Positions 26,947 to 35,474 of a DNA stretch of 64,000 nt are shown here, piece by piece. The first letter of the stretch is position 1, and every line of letters starts with the position of its first letter. The notes under the pieces are model-generated. The model made no database searches and was not told the origin of the DNA. It saw only the letters and a program-made list of their open reading frames with translations. A program made the translations under genes and the position numbers. The DNA is from Methylophilus sp. TWE2 (lineage in GTDB: Bacteria; Pseudomonadota; Gammaproteobacteria; Burkholderiales; Methylophilaceae): positions 1,116,001 through 1,180,000 of the forward strand of contig NZ_CP012020.1 of assembly GCF_001183865.1 (NCBI RefSeq), written 5' to 3'.

Positions 26947-27519
26947 ATGACTCAGGTTTCAATTGTTTACCATAGTGGCTACGGACACACCGCCGAGCAG
27001 GCCAAGGCGGTCGCACGTGGTGCGCAGAAAGTGGCAGGCGTCACGGTGAATCTGCTGACGGTTGATGAAGCACAGCAACAATGGGATTTACTGAAGGCCA
27101 GTGATGCCATTGTGTTTGGCAGCCCAACCTATATGGGCTCAGCGTCTGCACAATTTAAAGCCTTTATGGACGCCAGTTCCAAGGCCTGGTACACGCGTGA
27201 CTGGCAAAACAAGATTGCTGCAGGGTTTACAACTTCTGCCAGCCAGAGTGGTGATAAGTTAAACACCCTTATCCAGTTAACCGTGTTTGCGGCACAGCAT
27301 GGCATGATTTGGGTAGGCCAGGATTTATTGCCGGGGAACAATCATAGCAAAGGCTCAGTCAACGACTTAAACCGTCTGGGTGGTTTTTTAGGTGCCATGG
27401 CACAGGCCAACTCGGATCAAGGTCCTGATGTCGCCCCACTTCAGAGTGACTTGCTGACCGCGGAACATTTAGGCGAGCGCGTAGCCACCATCACACAACG
27501 GTTTTCTAAATCCGCATAA
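26947..27519 (+). CDS. Flavodoxin-like NAD(P)H:quinone oxidoreductase (WrbA/FMN-reductase type)
   Basis: A 190-residue flavodoxin-fold protein. The FMN phosphate loop is HSGYGHTAEQA (9-19), and the flavin-contacting GSPTYMGSASAQFKAFMD follows at about 58-75. It would reduce quinones by two electrons. It has a good ribosome-binding site (AAGGAGCTAAAAAAATG). Its place between pirin and YceI suggests a response to electrophiles. Confidence 0.85.
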   Translation: MTQVSIVYHSGYGHTAEQAKAVARGAQKVAGVTVNLLTVDEAQQQWDLLKASDAIVFGSPTYMGSASAQFKAFMDASSKAWYTRDWQNKIAAGFTTSASQSGDKLNTLIQLTVFAAQHGMIWVGQDLLPGNNHSKGSVNDLNRLGGFLGAMAQANSDQGPDVAPLQSDLLTAEHLGERVATITQRFSKSA

Positions 27520-27548
27520 TTAACGAATAACAATCGAAGGAGTTTGAC

Positions 27549-28121
27549 TTGAAAAAAATCATTTTAGCGCTTGGTTTGCTGGCTGCAACACAGGCCTGGG
27601 CAGCGACTGATACCTACAACATTGATGCGACACACAGTTTTGCCAATTTCAGTATCCGCCATGTGGTCTCCAAAACTTCCGGTACTTTTAATGATGTGAC
27701 GGGTGTGATTACGCTCGATCCTGCCAACCTCAATACGGCCACGGTACGTGCTGCCATTAACGTCAGCAGCGTGAATACCGGTTTTGGCAAGCGTGATGAG
27801 CACATTAAGGCGGATAAGTACCTGGACGTGGGCAAATACACGCAGATTCTGTTTGAAAGCACTAAGATTACTGCCAGCAGTCAGACCCAGGCTGTGATGC
27901 AAGGCAAGCTGACCATGCATGGTGTGACCAAGCTGGTCGATATCCCTGTGAAAGTGCTGGGGTACGGTGCAGACCCTTGGGGTGGCCAGCGCGCAGGTTT
28001 TGAAGGTCATTTAACCTTGAAAGCTTCAGATTATGGCTTTGGCTGGGCCACTGGTGCGGGTGCGCCTGTGGGTGACGACATCGAAATCACCTTGCTGATT
28101 GAAGGCGTCAAAGCCAAATAA
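27549..28121 (+). CDS. YceI family periplasmic protein
   Basis: A 190-residue protein with a Sec signal peptide (MKKIILALGLLAATQAWA) and a lipocalin-like YceI domain: DTYNIDATHSFANFSIRHV, then DVTGVITLDPANL, ending in GDDIEITLLIEG. YceI proteins bind polyisoprenoids or amphiphiles in the periplasm. GAAGGAG lies 8 bases upstream of the start codon, a TTG-type context resolved here as the ATG-like start at 27549. It ends the pirin group, followed by a terminator-like hairpin. Confidence 0.88.
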   Translation: MKKIILALGLLAATQAWAATDTYNIDATHSFANFSIRHVVSKTSGTFNDVTGVITLDPANLNTATVRAAINVSSVNTGFGKRDEHIKADKYLDVGKYTQILFESTKITASSQTQAVMQGKLTMHGVTKLVDIPVKVLGYGADPWGGQRAGFEGHLTLKASDYGFGWATGAGAPVGDDIEITLLIEGVKAK

Positions 28122-28172
28122 CTTTGAGTCTGTTCAAAATAGTTTTTCGATTCTAAATAAGTGCGTCAGAAA

Positions 28173-28201
28173 CGGGATGAGCATTTGAATGCTCCATTCC
28201 G
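28173..28201 (+). terminator. Hairpin after yceI
   Basis: CGGGATGAGCATT pairs with AATGCTCCATTCCG (7 central base pairs GAGCATT/AATGCTC plus an outer GGGAT/ATTCC), followed by CTTCTTCTTT. A likely Rho-independent terminator that leaves the next gene with its own promoter. Confidence 0.6.
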
Positions 28202-28241
28202 CTTCTTCTTTACGTGCTTAATCAAATAAATGGAGATGAAT

Positions 28242-29321
28242 ATGGCATTGGATTTGTTTTCCCCAGTGAATCTGGGAAGCCTTGCATTGCAAAATCGTGT
28301 GGTGATGGCGCCTTTGACGCGTAACCGAGCAGGTGAGGGCGGTGTGCCGCAGGCAATGAATGTGACCTACTACGAGCAGCGCGCAACAGCCGGGTTGATT
28401 ATTACCGAAGCAACGCCGATTTCACCCATGGCGCACGGTTATCCGGCGTTGCCAGGCATTTATACCGATGCGCAAGTCGCTGGCTGGAAGAAGGTCACCG
28501 ATGCTGTGCATGCCAAGGGCGGCAAGATTGTGATCCAGTTATGGCATGTGGGTCGTATCTCGCATCCTAGCTTGTTACCTAACCAAGCCACTCCGGTGGC
28601 GCCGTCTGCCATTAAACCCGCAGGCCAGGCATTTACTTACCAGGGGCTGCAGGATTACGTCACCCCACGTGCGCTGGATGCTTCCGAGCTGCCAGGCATA
28701 GTGCAAGACTATGTGCATGCCACCCGCTGCGCCATCGCCGCCGGATTTGACGGTGTGGAAGTGCATGCAGCCAATGGTTACTTGCTGGATCAGTTTTTGC
28801 GCGATGGCACCAACCAGCGCCAGGACCAGTATGGTGGCTCGGTAGAAAATCGCAGCCGTTTATTGCATGAAGTAGTCAAGGCAGTGGGGGATACCATAGG
28901 GGCGGATAAGGTGGGCGTGCGTTTATCGCCCGTGAATCCATTCAACGACATGCGTGACAGCCAGGCACAGCAGACATTTAATTTCGTTGCGCAGTCACTC
29001 AACGCATTTAACCTGGCTTATCTGCATGTGGTTGAAGGGGGTATCCATGGTGGTGGTGAGTCCGAGCCTTTTGATTTTGGGGCTTTACGCAAGCTGTTTA
29101 ACCATGGCTACATTGCCAATCTGAGTTACGACAAGGATCGCGGTAATGCAGCCATCGCCAGTGGCCATGCCGATGCGATTGCTTATGGCGTCCCGTTTAT
29201 TGCTAATCCTGACCTGGTGGCACGCTTTGCCAAAAATGCGCCACTCAATGCAGCGGACTCTTCCACATTTTATGGCGGTACCGAGCATGGTTATACGGAT
29301 TACCCATTCCTCATGGCTTAA
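28242..29321 (+). CDS. Alkene reductase, Old Yellow Enzyme family (NemA-like)
   Basis: A 359-residue FMN-dependent ene-reductase. It starts ALDLFSPVNLGSLALQNRVV with the APLTRNRA motif, continues to VEVHAANGYLLDQFLRDGTN with the substrate-binding His/Asn pair, and has the FMN-binding YGGSVENR. The start at 28242 is chosen because GGAG sits 7 bases upstream; an earlier in-frame ATG at 28230 lies before that site. It would reduce activated alkenes, quinones or nitroesters with NADPH. Its neighbours (pirin, quinone reductase) suggest an electrophile detoxification set. Confidence 0.9.
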   Translation: MALDLFSPVNLGSLALQNRVVMAPLTRNRAGEGGVPQAMNVTYYEQRATAGLIITEATPISPMAHGYPALPGIYTDAQVAGWKKVTDAVHAKGGKIVIQLWHVGRISHPSLLPNQATPVAPSAIKPAGQAFTYQGLQDYVTPRALDASELPGIVQDYVHATRCAIAAGFDGVEVHAANGYLLDQFLRDGTNQRQDQYGGSVENRSRLLHEVVKAVGDTIGADKVGVRLSPVNPFNDMRDSQAQQTFNFVAQSLNAFNLAYLHVVEGGIHGGGESEPFDFGALRKLFNHGYIANLSYDKDRGNAAIASGHADAIAYGVPFIANPDLVARFAKNAPLNAADSSTFYGGTEHGYTDYPFLMA

Positions 29322-29370
29322 CTAAACGGCCGAAGGGTTGTTCAACGATATTCCTCTGTTGCACTTGCCG

Positions 29371-29439
29371 CTCACAGTATGCGGGCGTAAAATTCGCGCA
29401 ACGCGAATTTAAGCGAGCCTAAGCGCCGCACACTGTGAG
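29371..29439 (+). promoter_or_regulatory. Large structured leader just upstream of tpiA
   Basis: An outer stem CTCACAGT (29371-29378) / ACTGTGAG (29432-29439) continues into TGCGGGCG/CGCCGCA with a one-base bulge, and encloses a perfect 9-bp hairpin AAATTCGCG/CGCGAATTT (29390-29410). The outer stem ends 11 bases before the tpiA ATG and contains the only GAG that could serve as a ribosome-binding site. This could be a terminator for the gene upstream, a translational control element, or both. Confidence 0.6.
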
Positions 29440-29450
29440 TTAATTTCTGC

Positions 29451-30245
29451 ATGTCCCGTTCTGATACAACCCTTTCTTCCCCACACAAAATTGTGGTTGC
29501 CAACTGGAAAATGCATGGCAATCTGGTACGTAACCAAGCGCTTGTTGATGGTTATCTGCAAGGCTTGAAATCCTTGCCTCAAACCGATGTTGTCGTATGT
29601 GTGCCTTATCCTTACCTGGCGCAAATTCAATCTTTGTTATCGGGGACGCATGTCGCCTGGGGTGCGCAGAACCTTGCCAAGTACGAGGAAGGTGCTTATA
29701 CCGGTGAGGTGAGCGCGGAGATGTTGCGCGATTTTGGCGCGCAATATGTGATTATCGGCCACTCTGAGCGCAGTACTGCTTATTGTGAGTCGGATGAAAA
29801 TATTGCCGAAAAATTCATGATGGCCAAGCGGCATGGGTTAACGCCTATTCTGTGTGTTGGAGAAACCTTGCTTGAACGTGAGGCTGGTGTCATGGAGCGT
29901 GTCGTCGGTAAACAACTGGAAACCATTATTCGTTTGTTTGGTGGAGAGGCCTTTGCAAATAGCATCGTTTCATATGAGCCGATTTGGGCAATTGGAACCG
30001 GCCTCGCAGCCTCAGCAGATCAGGCGGTGGCTATGCACCAGTTTATCCGGGACACCGTATTCGTCGCAGATAAGAGCGCGGCGGACACGCTAAAAATCCT
30101 CTACGGGGGCAGCGTAAACCCACAAAATGCGGTACAATTATTAAATAAGCAGGAAATTGATGGCGCGCTGGTCGGCCGTTGCTCGCTAAATGCAGAGCAA
30201 TTTATAAAAATCTGTCAGGCCGTTCCTGAAAATAGCGTCGTCTAG
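29451..30245 (+). CDS. tpiA: Triosephosphate isomerase
   Basis: A 264-residue TIM-barrel enzyme interconverting dihydroxyacetone phosphate and glyceraldehyde 3-phosphate, needed for central carbon flow including ribulose monophosphate assimilation. Catalytic residues are Lys20 (VANWKMHG), His104 (IIGHSERS) and Glu176 (YEPIWAIGTG); the phosphate loop is LYGGSVNP. It carries about 10 extra N-terminal residues compared with E. coli. It precedes secG by 54 bases in the tpiA-secG-tRNA-nuo arrangement common in Betaproteobacteria. Confidence 0.96.
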   Translation: MSRSDTTLSSPHKIVVANWKMHGNLVRNQALVDGYLQGLKSLPQTDVVVCVPYPYLAQIQSLLSGTHVAWGAQNLAKYEEGAYTGEVSAEMLRDFGAQYVIIGHSERSTAYCESDENIAEKFMMAKRHGLTPILCVGETLLEREAGVMERVVGKQLETIIRLFGGEAFANSIVSYEPIWAIGTGLAASADQAVAMHQFIRDTVFVADKSAADTLKILYGGSVNPQNAVQLLNKQEIDGALVGRCSLNAEQFIKICQAVPENSVV

Positions 30246-30299
30246 ATAGCGAAAGAGCCAAAAGCCAGATCGTTATTTATTTATTGGATTAAAGGAAAT

Positions 30300-30644
30300 A
30301 TGGAAAACGTCATTCTCGTCATTCATGTGTTGGCAGCCGCTGCCGTGATTGGCTTGGTCTTATTGCAGCATGGTAAAGGCGCCGACATGGGCGCGGCCTT
30401 TGGTAGTGGTGCCTCCGGCAGTTTGTTTGGGGTGTCAGGGTCTTCTAACCTGCTCAGCAAGCTGACATCGATTTTTATTACAGTGTTTTTTGCAACCAGC
30501 TTAACGTTGGCTTTTATGTCCAGCCATAAAGCGGGTTCTGGCAGCGTGGTTAAATCCGCGGTGACACAACAGGCTCCGGCCAAAGGTGAGGCGGCAGAAG
30601 CTGCCAAGCCGGTTGAAAATACACCCAAAGATATTCCCAATTAA
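30300..30644 (+). CDS. secG: Preprotein translocase subunit SecG
   Basis: A 114-residue protein with two membrane segments: ILVIHVLAAAAVIGLVLL (about 4-21) and IFITVFFATSLTLAFMSS (about 60-77). Between them is the family motif KGADMGAAFGSGASGSLFG. It assists SecYE-mediated export. The C-terminal tail is Ala/Pro/Lys-rich. AAAGGA stands just upstream of the ATG. Confidence 0.95.
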   Translation: MENVILVIHVLAAAAVIGLVLLQHGKGADMGAAFGSGASGSLFGVSGSSNLLSKLTSIFITVFFATSLTLAFMSSHKAGSGSVVKSAVTQQAPAKGEAAEAAKPVENTPKDIPN

Positions 30645-30650
30645 GTACTA

Positions 30651-30735
30651 GCCGTCGTGGTGGAATTGGTAGACACGCTATCTTGAGGGGGTAGTGACGA
30701 AAGTCGTGCGAGTTCGAGTCTCGCCGACGGCACCA
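30651..30735 (+). tRNA. tRNA-Leu (anticodon GAG)
   Basis: An 85-base class II tRNA. The acceptor arm GCCGTCG pairs with CGACGGC and is followed by encoded ACCA. The anticodon arm CTATC-TTGAGGG-GGTAG gives anticodon GAG, reading CUC and CUU. The T arm is GCGAGTTCGAGTCTCGC. The variable arm is short for class II. It lies directly after secG, with 7 bases between. Confidence 0.96.
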
Positions 30736-30848
30736 GTTCATGTTGTATTGGCATGGCTGGCAGGGAATTGATAGTTGGGGAATTTTCAAGGTGTTTGTTG
30801 AGTCAGTGCATTGAACATTTTGTTAACATGATCGATTAAGGCAAATCA

Positions 30849-31205
30849 GTGTTAGAAAACTATTTCCCGATTCTGATGTTTATCCTGGTGGGCCTGGGCG
30901 TAGGTTTGGGACCGCTACTTGCTGGTAAAATTCTTTCTCCGCACAAACCTGATGCGGAAAAAAACTCCCCCTATGAGTGCGGCTTTGAGGCCTTTGAAGA
31001 TGCGCGTATGAAGTTTGACGTACGCTATTACCTCGTCGCTATTCTATTTATCCTGTTTGATCTCGAAATTGCATTTCTTTTCCCATGGGCCGTAGTGATC
31101 CAGGAAATTGGGTCTGCCGGTTTTTGGGCAATGATGGTCTTTTTGTTTGTATTGGTGGTCGGCTTCATCTTTGAATGGATGAAGGGCGCCCTTGAATGGG
31201 ATTAA
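30849..31205 (+). CDS. nuoA: NADH-quinone oxidoreductase subunit A
   Basis: A 118-residue membrane subunit with three helices and the conserved loop [20 protein letters not shown] (about 40-59). The start is GTG, with TTAAGG upstream. It opens the complex I operon, which couples NADH oxidation to proton export. The promoter must lie in 30736-30848, but no clear -35/-10 pair was found. Confidence 0.95.
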   Translation: MLENYFPILMFILVGLGVGLGPLLAGKILSPHKPDAEKNSPYECGFEAFEDARMKFDVRYYLVAILFILFDLEIAFLFPWAVVIQEIGSAGFWAMMVFLFVLVVGFIFEWMKGALEWD

Positions 31206-31211
31206 TGCAAA

Positions 31212-31691
31212 ATGAGCATTGAAGGCGTATTAGAAAAAGGCTTTGTTACCACCACGCTGGATACGGTGATTAACTACACACGTACTGGCTCGTTGTGGCC
31301 GATGACGTTTGGTCTGGCATGTTGTGCGGTTGAAATGATGCATGCTGGTGCTTCGCGTTATGATTTGGACCGCTTCGGGATTGTGTTCCGTCCGAGTCCA
31401 CGTCAGTCCGACGTGATGATTGTCGCAGGCACACTTGTGAATAAAATGGCCCCCGCGCTGCGCAAGGTTTATGACCAAATGGCAGAGCCGCGCTGGGTGA
31501 TTTCCATGGGTAGCTGTGCCAATGGCGGTGGTTACTACCATTATTCATATGCGGTAGTGCGTGGTTGTGACCGTATTGTACCGGTTGATGTCTATGTGCC
31601 TGGTTGTCCGCCAACTGCAGAAGCCTTGTTGTACGGCATCATCCAGTTGCAAAAGAAAATCAAGCGTACTAATACGATCGCCCGAACCTGA
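31212..31691 (+). CDS. nuoB: NADH-quinone oxidoreductase subunit B
   Basis: A 159-residue peripheral-arm subunit that holds cluster N2, the last iron-sulfur centre before quinone. Ligands are visible in [14 protein letters not shown] (about 33-46), [10 protein letters not shown] (about 101-110) and [15 protein letters not shown] (about 130-144). It starts 6 bases after nuoA. Confidence 0.97.
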   Translation: MSIEGVLEKGFVTTTLDTVINYTRTGSLWPMTFGLACCAVEMMHAGASRYDLDRFGIVFRPSPRQSDVMIVAGTLVNKMAPALRKVYDQMAEPRWVISMGSCANGGGYYHYSYAVVRGCDRIVPVDVYVPGCPPTAEALLYGIIQLQKKIKRTNTIART

Positions 31692-31751
31692 GGCGGATGA
31701 GAAGCTAGACTCCCCGGATCACAGAATATACTAAGCCCAAGAAATTAAACT

Positions 31752-32348
31752 ATGTCCGCAAAACTCGAACATCTGTCCGCACAGCTCAAGTTGGCCTTGG
31801 GTGATGGTGTGGTCAAGCTGGAGCAAAAGCTGGGTGAGATCACAGTAGAAGTGCATGTGAAACACCTGCTGGCTGTGGCTGAAAAACTGAAAACACATGC
31901 TGAGCTCAAGTTTGAGCAGCTGATTGATTTGTGCGGGGTAGATTACTCCGATTACGCCGACGGCCGCTGGGAAGGGCAACGCTTTGCAGTGGTGCTACAT
32001 CTGTTGTCTGTGAGCCTGAACCAGCGCGTTAGAATCCGTGCGTTTGCGGCGGATGATGGTTTTCCTGTATTCCCGACCCTTGTGGATATCTGGCCTGTCG
32101 CCAACTGGTTTGAACGTGAAGCCTTTGACCTGTACGGTATCATGTTTGAAAACCATCCGGACTTACGCCGTCTGCTGACAGATTATGGTTTTGTCGGCCA
32201 TCCTTTCCGTAAAGACTTCCCCATGATCGGTAACGTAGAAATGCGCTATGACCCGGTGCAACAACGCGTGATTTACCAGCCGGTCTCGGTGGATTTCAGA
32301 AATAATGTGCCGAGGGTTATTCGCGATGAGGGTGCCCATCATGGCTGA
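31752..32348 (+). CDS. nuoC: NADH-quinone oxidoreductase subunit C
   Basis: A 198-residue peripheral subunit. The 30-kDa signature [20 protein letters not shown] (about 119-138) and the [14 protein letters not shown] motif after it are intact. It is separate from NuoD, unlike the fused E. coli form. Its last codons overlap the start of nuoD. Confidence 0.96.
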   Translation: MSAKLEHLSAQLKLALGDGVVKLEQKLGEITVEVHVKHLLAVAEKLKTHAELKFEQLIDLCGVDYSDYADGRWEGQRFAVVLHLLSVSLNQRVRIRAFAADDGFPVFPTLVDIWPVANWFEREAFDLYGIMFENHPDLRRLLTDYGFVGHPFRKDFPMIGNVEMRYDPVQQRVIYQPVSVDFRNNVPRVIRDEGAHHG

Positions 32349-33594
32349 GATTAAGAACTACACAATGAACTTTGGCCCGCAGCACCCTGCGGCGCACGGG
32401 GTGTTACGCCTGGTGCTGGAACTGGATGGTGAAGTGATCCAGCGCGCTGACCCGCATATTGGTTTGCTGCATCGAGCCACTGAAAAACTGGCTGAAAATC
32501 GCACTTATCTGCAAAGCGTGCCGTATATGGACCGCCTGGACTATGTGTCCATGATGGCCAATGAACATGCTTATGTGATGGCGATTGAGAAAATGCTGGG
32601 CATAGACGTGCCGGTGCGTGCGCAATATATCCGTGTCATGTTCGACGAAATCACCCGTATCCTCAACCATTTGCTGTGGCTGGGTGCGCATGCGCTGGAT
32701 GTGGGCGCAATGACCGTGTTCCTGTATGCGTTCCGCGAGCGTGAAGACCTGTTTGATGTGTATGAAGCCGTTTCTGGCGCACGTATGCATGCGGCTTACT
32801 ACCGTCCAGGCGGTGTTTACCGTGACCTGCCAGAAAAAATGCCGCAGCACGAAACCACCAAATTCCGTAGTGCCGACGAGATCAAAAAACTCAATGAAAA
32901 CCGCCAGGGTTCCATGCTGGATTTCATTGAAGATTTCACCAACCGTTTCCCGACTTATGTCGACGAATATGAAACCCTGCTGACAGATAACCGTATCTGG
33001 AAACAGCGTACTGTCGGGATTGGTGTGGTGACTCCAGAGCGTGCCCTGGCTTTGGGCATGACAGGTGCCATGTTGCGCGGCTCCGGTATTGCCTGGGATT
33101 TACGCAAGAAGCAGCCATATGAAGTCTACGACAAGATGGACTTTGATATCCCGATTGGCGTGAATGGTGACTGTTATGACCGGTATCTGGTGCGCGTCGA
33201 AGAAATGCGCCAGTCCAACCGTATTATCAAGCAATGTATTGACTGGTTACGCAAGAATCCAGGCCCCGTCATCACTGATGATAACAAGATTGCGCCGCCT
33301 AACCGCGAAGGCATGAAAACCAATATGGAAGACTTGATTCACCACTTCAAGCTGTTTACCGAAGGCTTTCATGTGCCTGCAGGGGAAGCCTACGCTGCAG
33401 TAGAACATCCCAAAGGTGAGTTTGGTATTTACATGGTGTCAGATGGTGCCAATAAACCATACCGTCTGAAAATCCGTGCGCCGGGCTTTGCTCATTTGGC
33501 CGCATTGGATGAAATGACCAGAGGCCACATGATTGCTGACTTGGTTGCGATTATTGGTACACAGGATATTGTGTTCGGCGAAATTGACAGATAA
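32341..33594 (+). CDS. nuoD: NADH-quinone oxidoreductase subunit D
   Basis: A 417-residue, 49-kDa quinone-site subunit. It starts [20 protein letters not shown] with [18 protein letters not shown] following. The ATG at 32341 is chosen over an in-frame codon at 32305 because it matches family length and overlaps the nuoC stop by 8 bases. It ends with IVFGEIDR, as usual. Confidence 0.97.
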   Translation: MAEIKNYTMNFGPQHPAAHGVLRLVLELDGEVIQRADPHIGLLHRATEKLAENRTYLQSVPYMDRLDYVSMMANEHAYVMAIEKMLGIDVPVRAQYIRVMFDEITRILNHLLWLGAHALDVGAMTVFLYAFREREDLFDVYEAVSGARMHAAYYRPGGVYRDLPEKMPQHETTKFRSADEIKKLNENRQGSMLDFIEDFTNRFPTYVDEYETLLTDNRIWKQRTVGIGVVTPERALALGMTGAMLRGSGIAWDLRKKQPYEVYDKMDFDIPIGVNGDCYDRYLVRVEEMRQSNRIIKQCIDWLRKNPGPVITDDNKIAPPNREGMKTNMEDLIHHFKLFTEGFHVPAGEAYAAVEHPKGEFGIYMVSDGANKPYRLKIRAPGFAHLAALDEMTRGHMIADLVAIIGTQDIVFGEIDR

Positions 33595-33623
33595 CCGGAT
33601 CGAACAGGAATTAAGGTACAAGC

Positions 33624-34103
33624 ATGCTCAGTGCAGAATCCATTGAAAAGATTGAATACGAACTGTCCAAATACCCTAAAGACAGACGTCAGGCGGCAGT
33701 GATGTCCGCGTTACGTATCGTACAGATGGAGCGCGGCTGGTTATCCAAGGAAAGCATTTCCGAAGTCGCCAAGTATTTACGCATCCCCGAAATTGCGGCG
33801 CTTGAAGTGGCCACGTTTTATAACATGTACGACCTGGAGCCGGTAGGTGAGTACAAGATTACGATCTGTACCAACATTTCATGCATGTTGCGTGGTTCTG
33901 ACGAAATTGTTGAACATCTGCAACACAAGTTGGGTGTCGGTTTTAACGAAGTGACGCCAGATGGCAAATTCTGCCTCAAAGAAGGTGAATGCATGGGCTG
34001 CTGTGGCGGGGCGCCTTTGTTGCATGTGAATAATAGTGAAATGCATGAATTTCTAACCACTGAAAAAGTGGATGCCCTCATTAACGAGTTGAACAAGGGC
34101 TAA
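33624..34103 (+). CDS. nuoE: NADH-quinone oxidoreductase subunit E
   Basis: A 159-residue thioredoxin-fold subunit with the N1a [2Fe-2S] cluster. Cysteines lie in [10 protein letters not shown] (about 86-95) and [13 protein letters not shown] (about 123-135). It pairs with NuoF in the NADH-oxidising module. Confidence 0.96.
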   Translation: MLSAESIEKIEYELSKYPKDRRQAAVMSALRIVQMERGWLSKESISEVAKYLRIPEIAALEVATFYNMYDLEPVGEYKITICTNISCMLRGSDEIVEHLQHKLGVGFNEVTPDGKFCLKEGECMGCCGGAPLLHVNNSEMHEFLTTEKVDALINELNKG

Positions 34104-34113
34104 GGAACTGGAC

Positions 34114-35448
34114 ATGGCAAAGACTTCAAACACGACTGTTAACAGCAAACCGGTGATTAAAACTGACTTAGCCGGTCAAACGCTGGTGACCCTGCGGACG
34201 TTGACGGAAGAAAATCCTGCTTCGCTGGCGACCTACGAAAAACTAGGTGGTTATGCCCAGCTTAAGCGCCTGGTGACTGAAAAAGTAAAAGCACCTGACA
34301 TCATCAGTCAGGTCAAGGTATCCAACCTGCGTGGCCGTGGTGGCGCAGGCTTCCCGACCGGCCTCAAGTGGAGCTTTATGCCGCGTTATTACGATGGCAC
34401 AAAATATCTGGTTTGCAACACCGATGAAGGCGAGCCAGGCACATTTAAAGACCGAGACATTATCCGTTACAACCCGCACCAGTTAATCGAAGGCATGGCG
34501 ATTGCTGCCTACACGCTGGGTGCACGCGTGGGTTATAACTATATCCACGGTGAAATCTGGCAGGATTACGAAATTTTTGAGGCTGCACTGGCTGAAGCAC
34601 GTGAAGCCGGGTACCTCGGTGAAAATCTGTTTGGCACCGAATTCAGCTTTGACCTCTATGCGGTGCATGGCTATGGCGCCTATATCTGCGGTGAAGAAAC
34701 AGCACTGATTGAGTCCATTGAAGGCAAAAAAGGCCAGCCACGTTTTAAACCACCGTTCCCGGCCAGTTACGGCGTATTTGGCAAGCCAACCAATGTCAAC
34801 AATACTGAAAGCTATGCCTCTATCCCCTGGATCATGCAGCATGGCGGGCAGGCGTTTGCTGACCTTGGGGTGACTAACTCCGGTGGCAGCAAATTATTCT
34901 CGGTCTCAGGCCACGTAGAAAAACCTGGCAACTATGAGATCAAAATGGGGACGCCATTTAAGGACTTACTGGAGATGGCCGGTGGTGTCTGGAAAGGGCG
35001 TAAGCTCAAGGCTGTGATTCCAGGTGGTCCGTCAACCGCGGTCATGCCTGCCAGTGCGATTGAAAATGCCACCATGGACTACGATGGCCTGAGCAAGGCG
35101 GGTTCAAGCCTGGGTGCGGGCTCCATGATTGTGATGGATGAAACGACCTGTATGGTAAAGGCGCTCAAGCGGCTGAGCTATTTCTTTTATGAGGAAAGCT
35201 GTGGGCAATGTACGCCTTGCCGTGAAGGCACAGGCTGGGTGTATCGCATTATTGAACGTATTGTTGACGGCAAAGGCAAAATGGAAGATCTGGATCTGCT
35301 GACCGATTTAAGTAACAACATTTCCGGCCGCACGATTTGTGCGCTTGGTGATGCTGCAGCCACGCCGGTCTTGAGTTTCATTAAGCATTTCCGCCCAGAA
35401 TTTGAGTATTACATCCAGCATGGCAAGTCCATGGTAGACGGTAAATAA
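34114..35448 (+). CDS. nuoF: NADH-quinone oxidoreductase subunit F
   Basis: A 444-residue flavoprotein that takes electrons from NADH. The NADH/FMN loop is [15 protein letters not shown] (about 73-87), with [13 protein letters not shown] next. The N3 [4Fe-4S] ligands are in [15 protein letters not shown] (about 363-377), with the fourth cysteine in [10 protein letters not shown]. Confidence 0.97.
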   Translation: MAKTSNTTVNSKPVIKTDLAGQTLVTLRTLTEENPASLATYEKLGGYAQLKRLVTEKVKAPDIISQVKVSNLRGRGGAGFPTGLKWSFMPRYYDGTKYLVCNTDEGEPGTFKDRDIIRYNPHQLIEGMAIAAYTLGARVGYNYIHGEIWQDYEIFEAALAEAREAGYLGENLFGTEFSFDLYAVHGYGAYICGEETALIESIEGKKGQPRFKPPFPASYGVFGKPTNVNNTESYASIPWIMQHGGQAFADLGVTNSGGSKLFSVSGHVEKPGNYEIKMGTPFKDLLEMAGGVWKGRKLKAVIPGGPSTAVMPASAIENATMDYDGLSKAGSSLGAGSMIVMDETTCMVKALKRLSYFFYEESCGQCTPCREGTGWVYRIIERIVDGKGKMEDLDLLTDLSNNISGRTICALGDAAATPVLSFIKHFRPEFEYYIQHGKSMVDGK

Positions 35449-35474
35449 ACGGTTTTAAGCTTAACGGTAATCAC

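Noticed and set aside
28122..28229. Riboswitch before the Old Yellow Enzyme gene
   Set aside because: The only structure is a compact hairpin with a T-rich tail right after yceI, better explained as a terminator.
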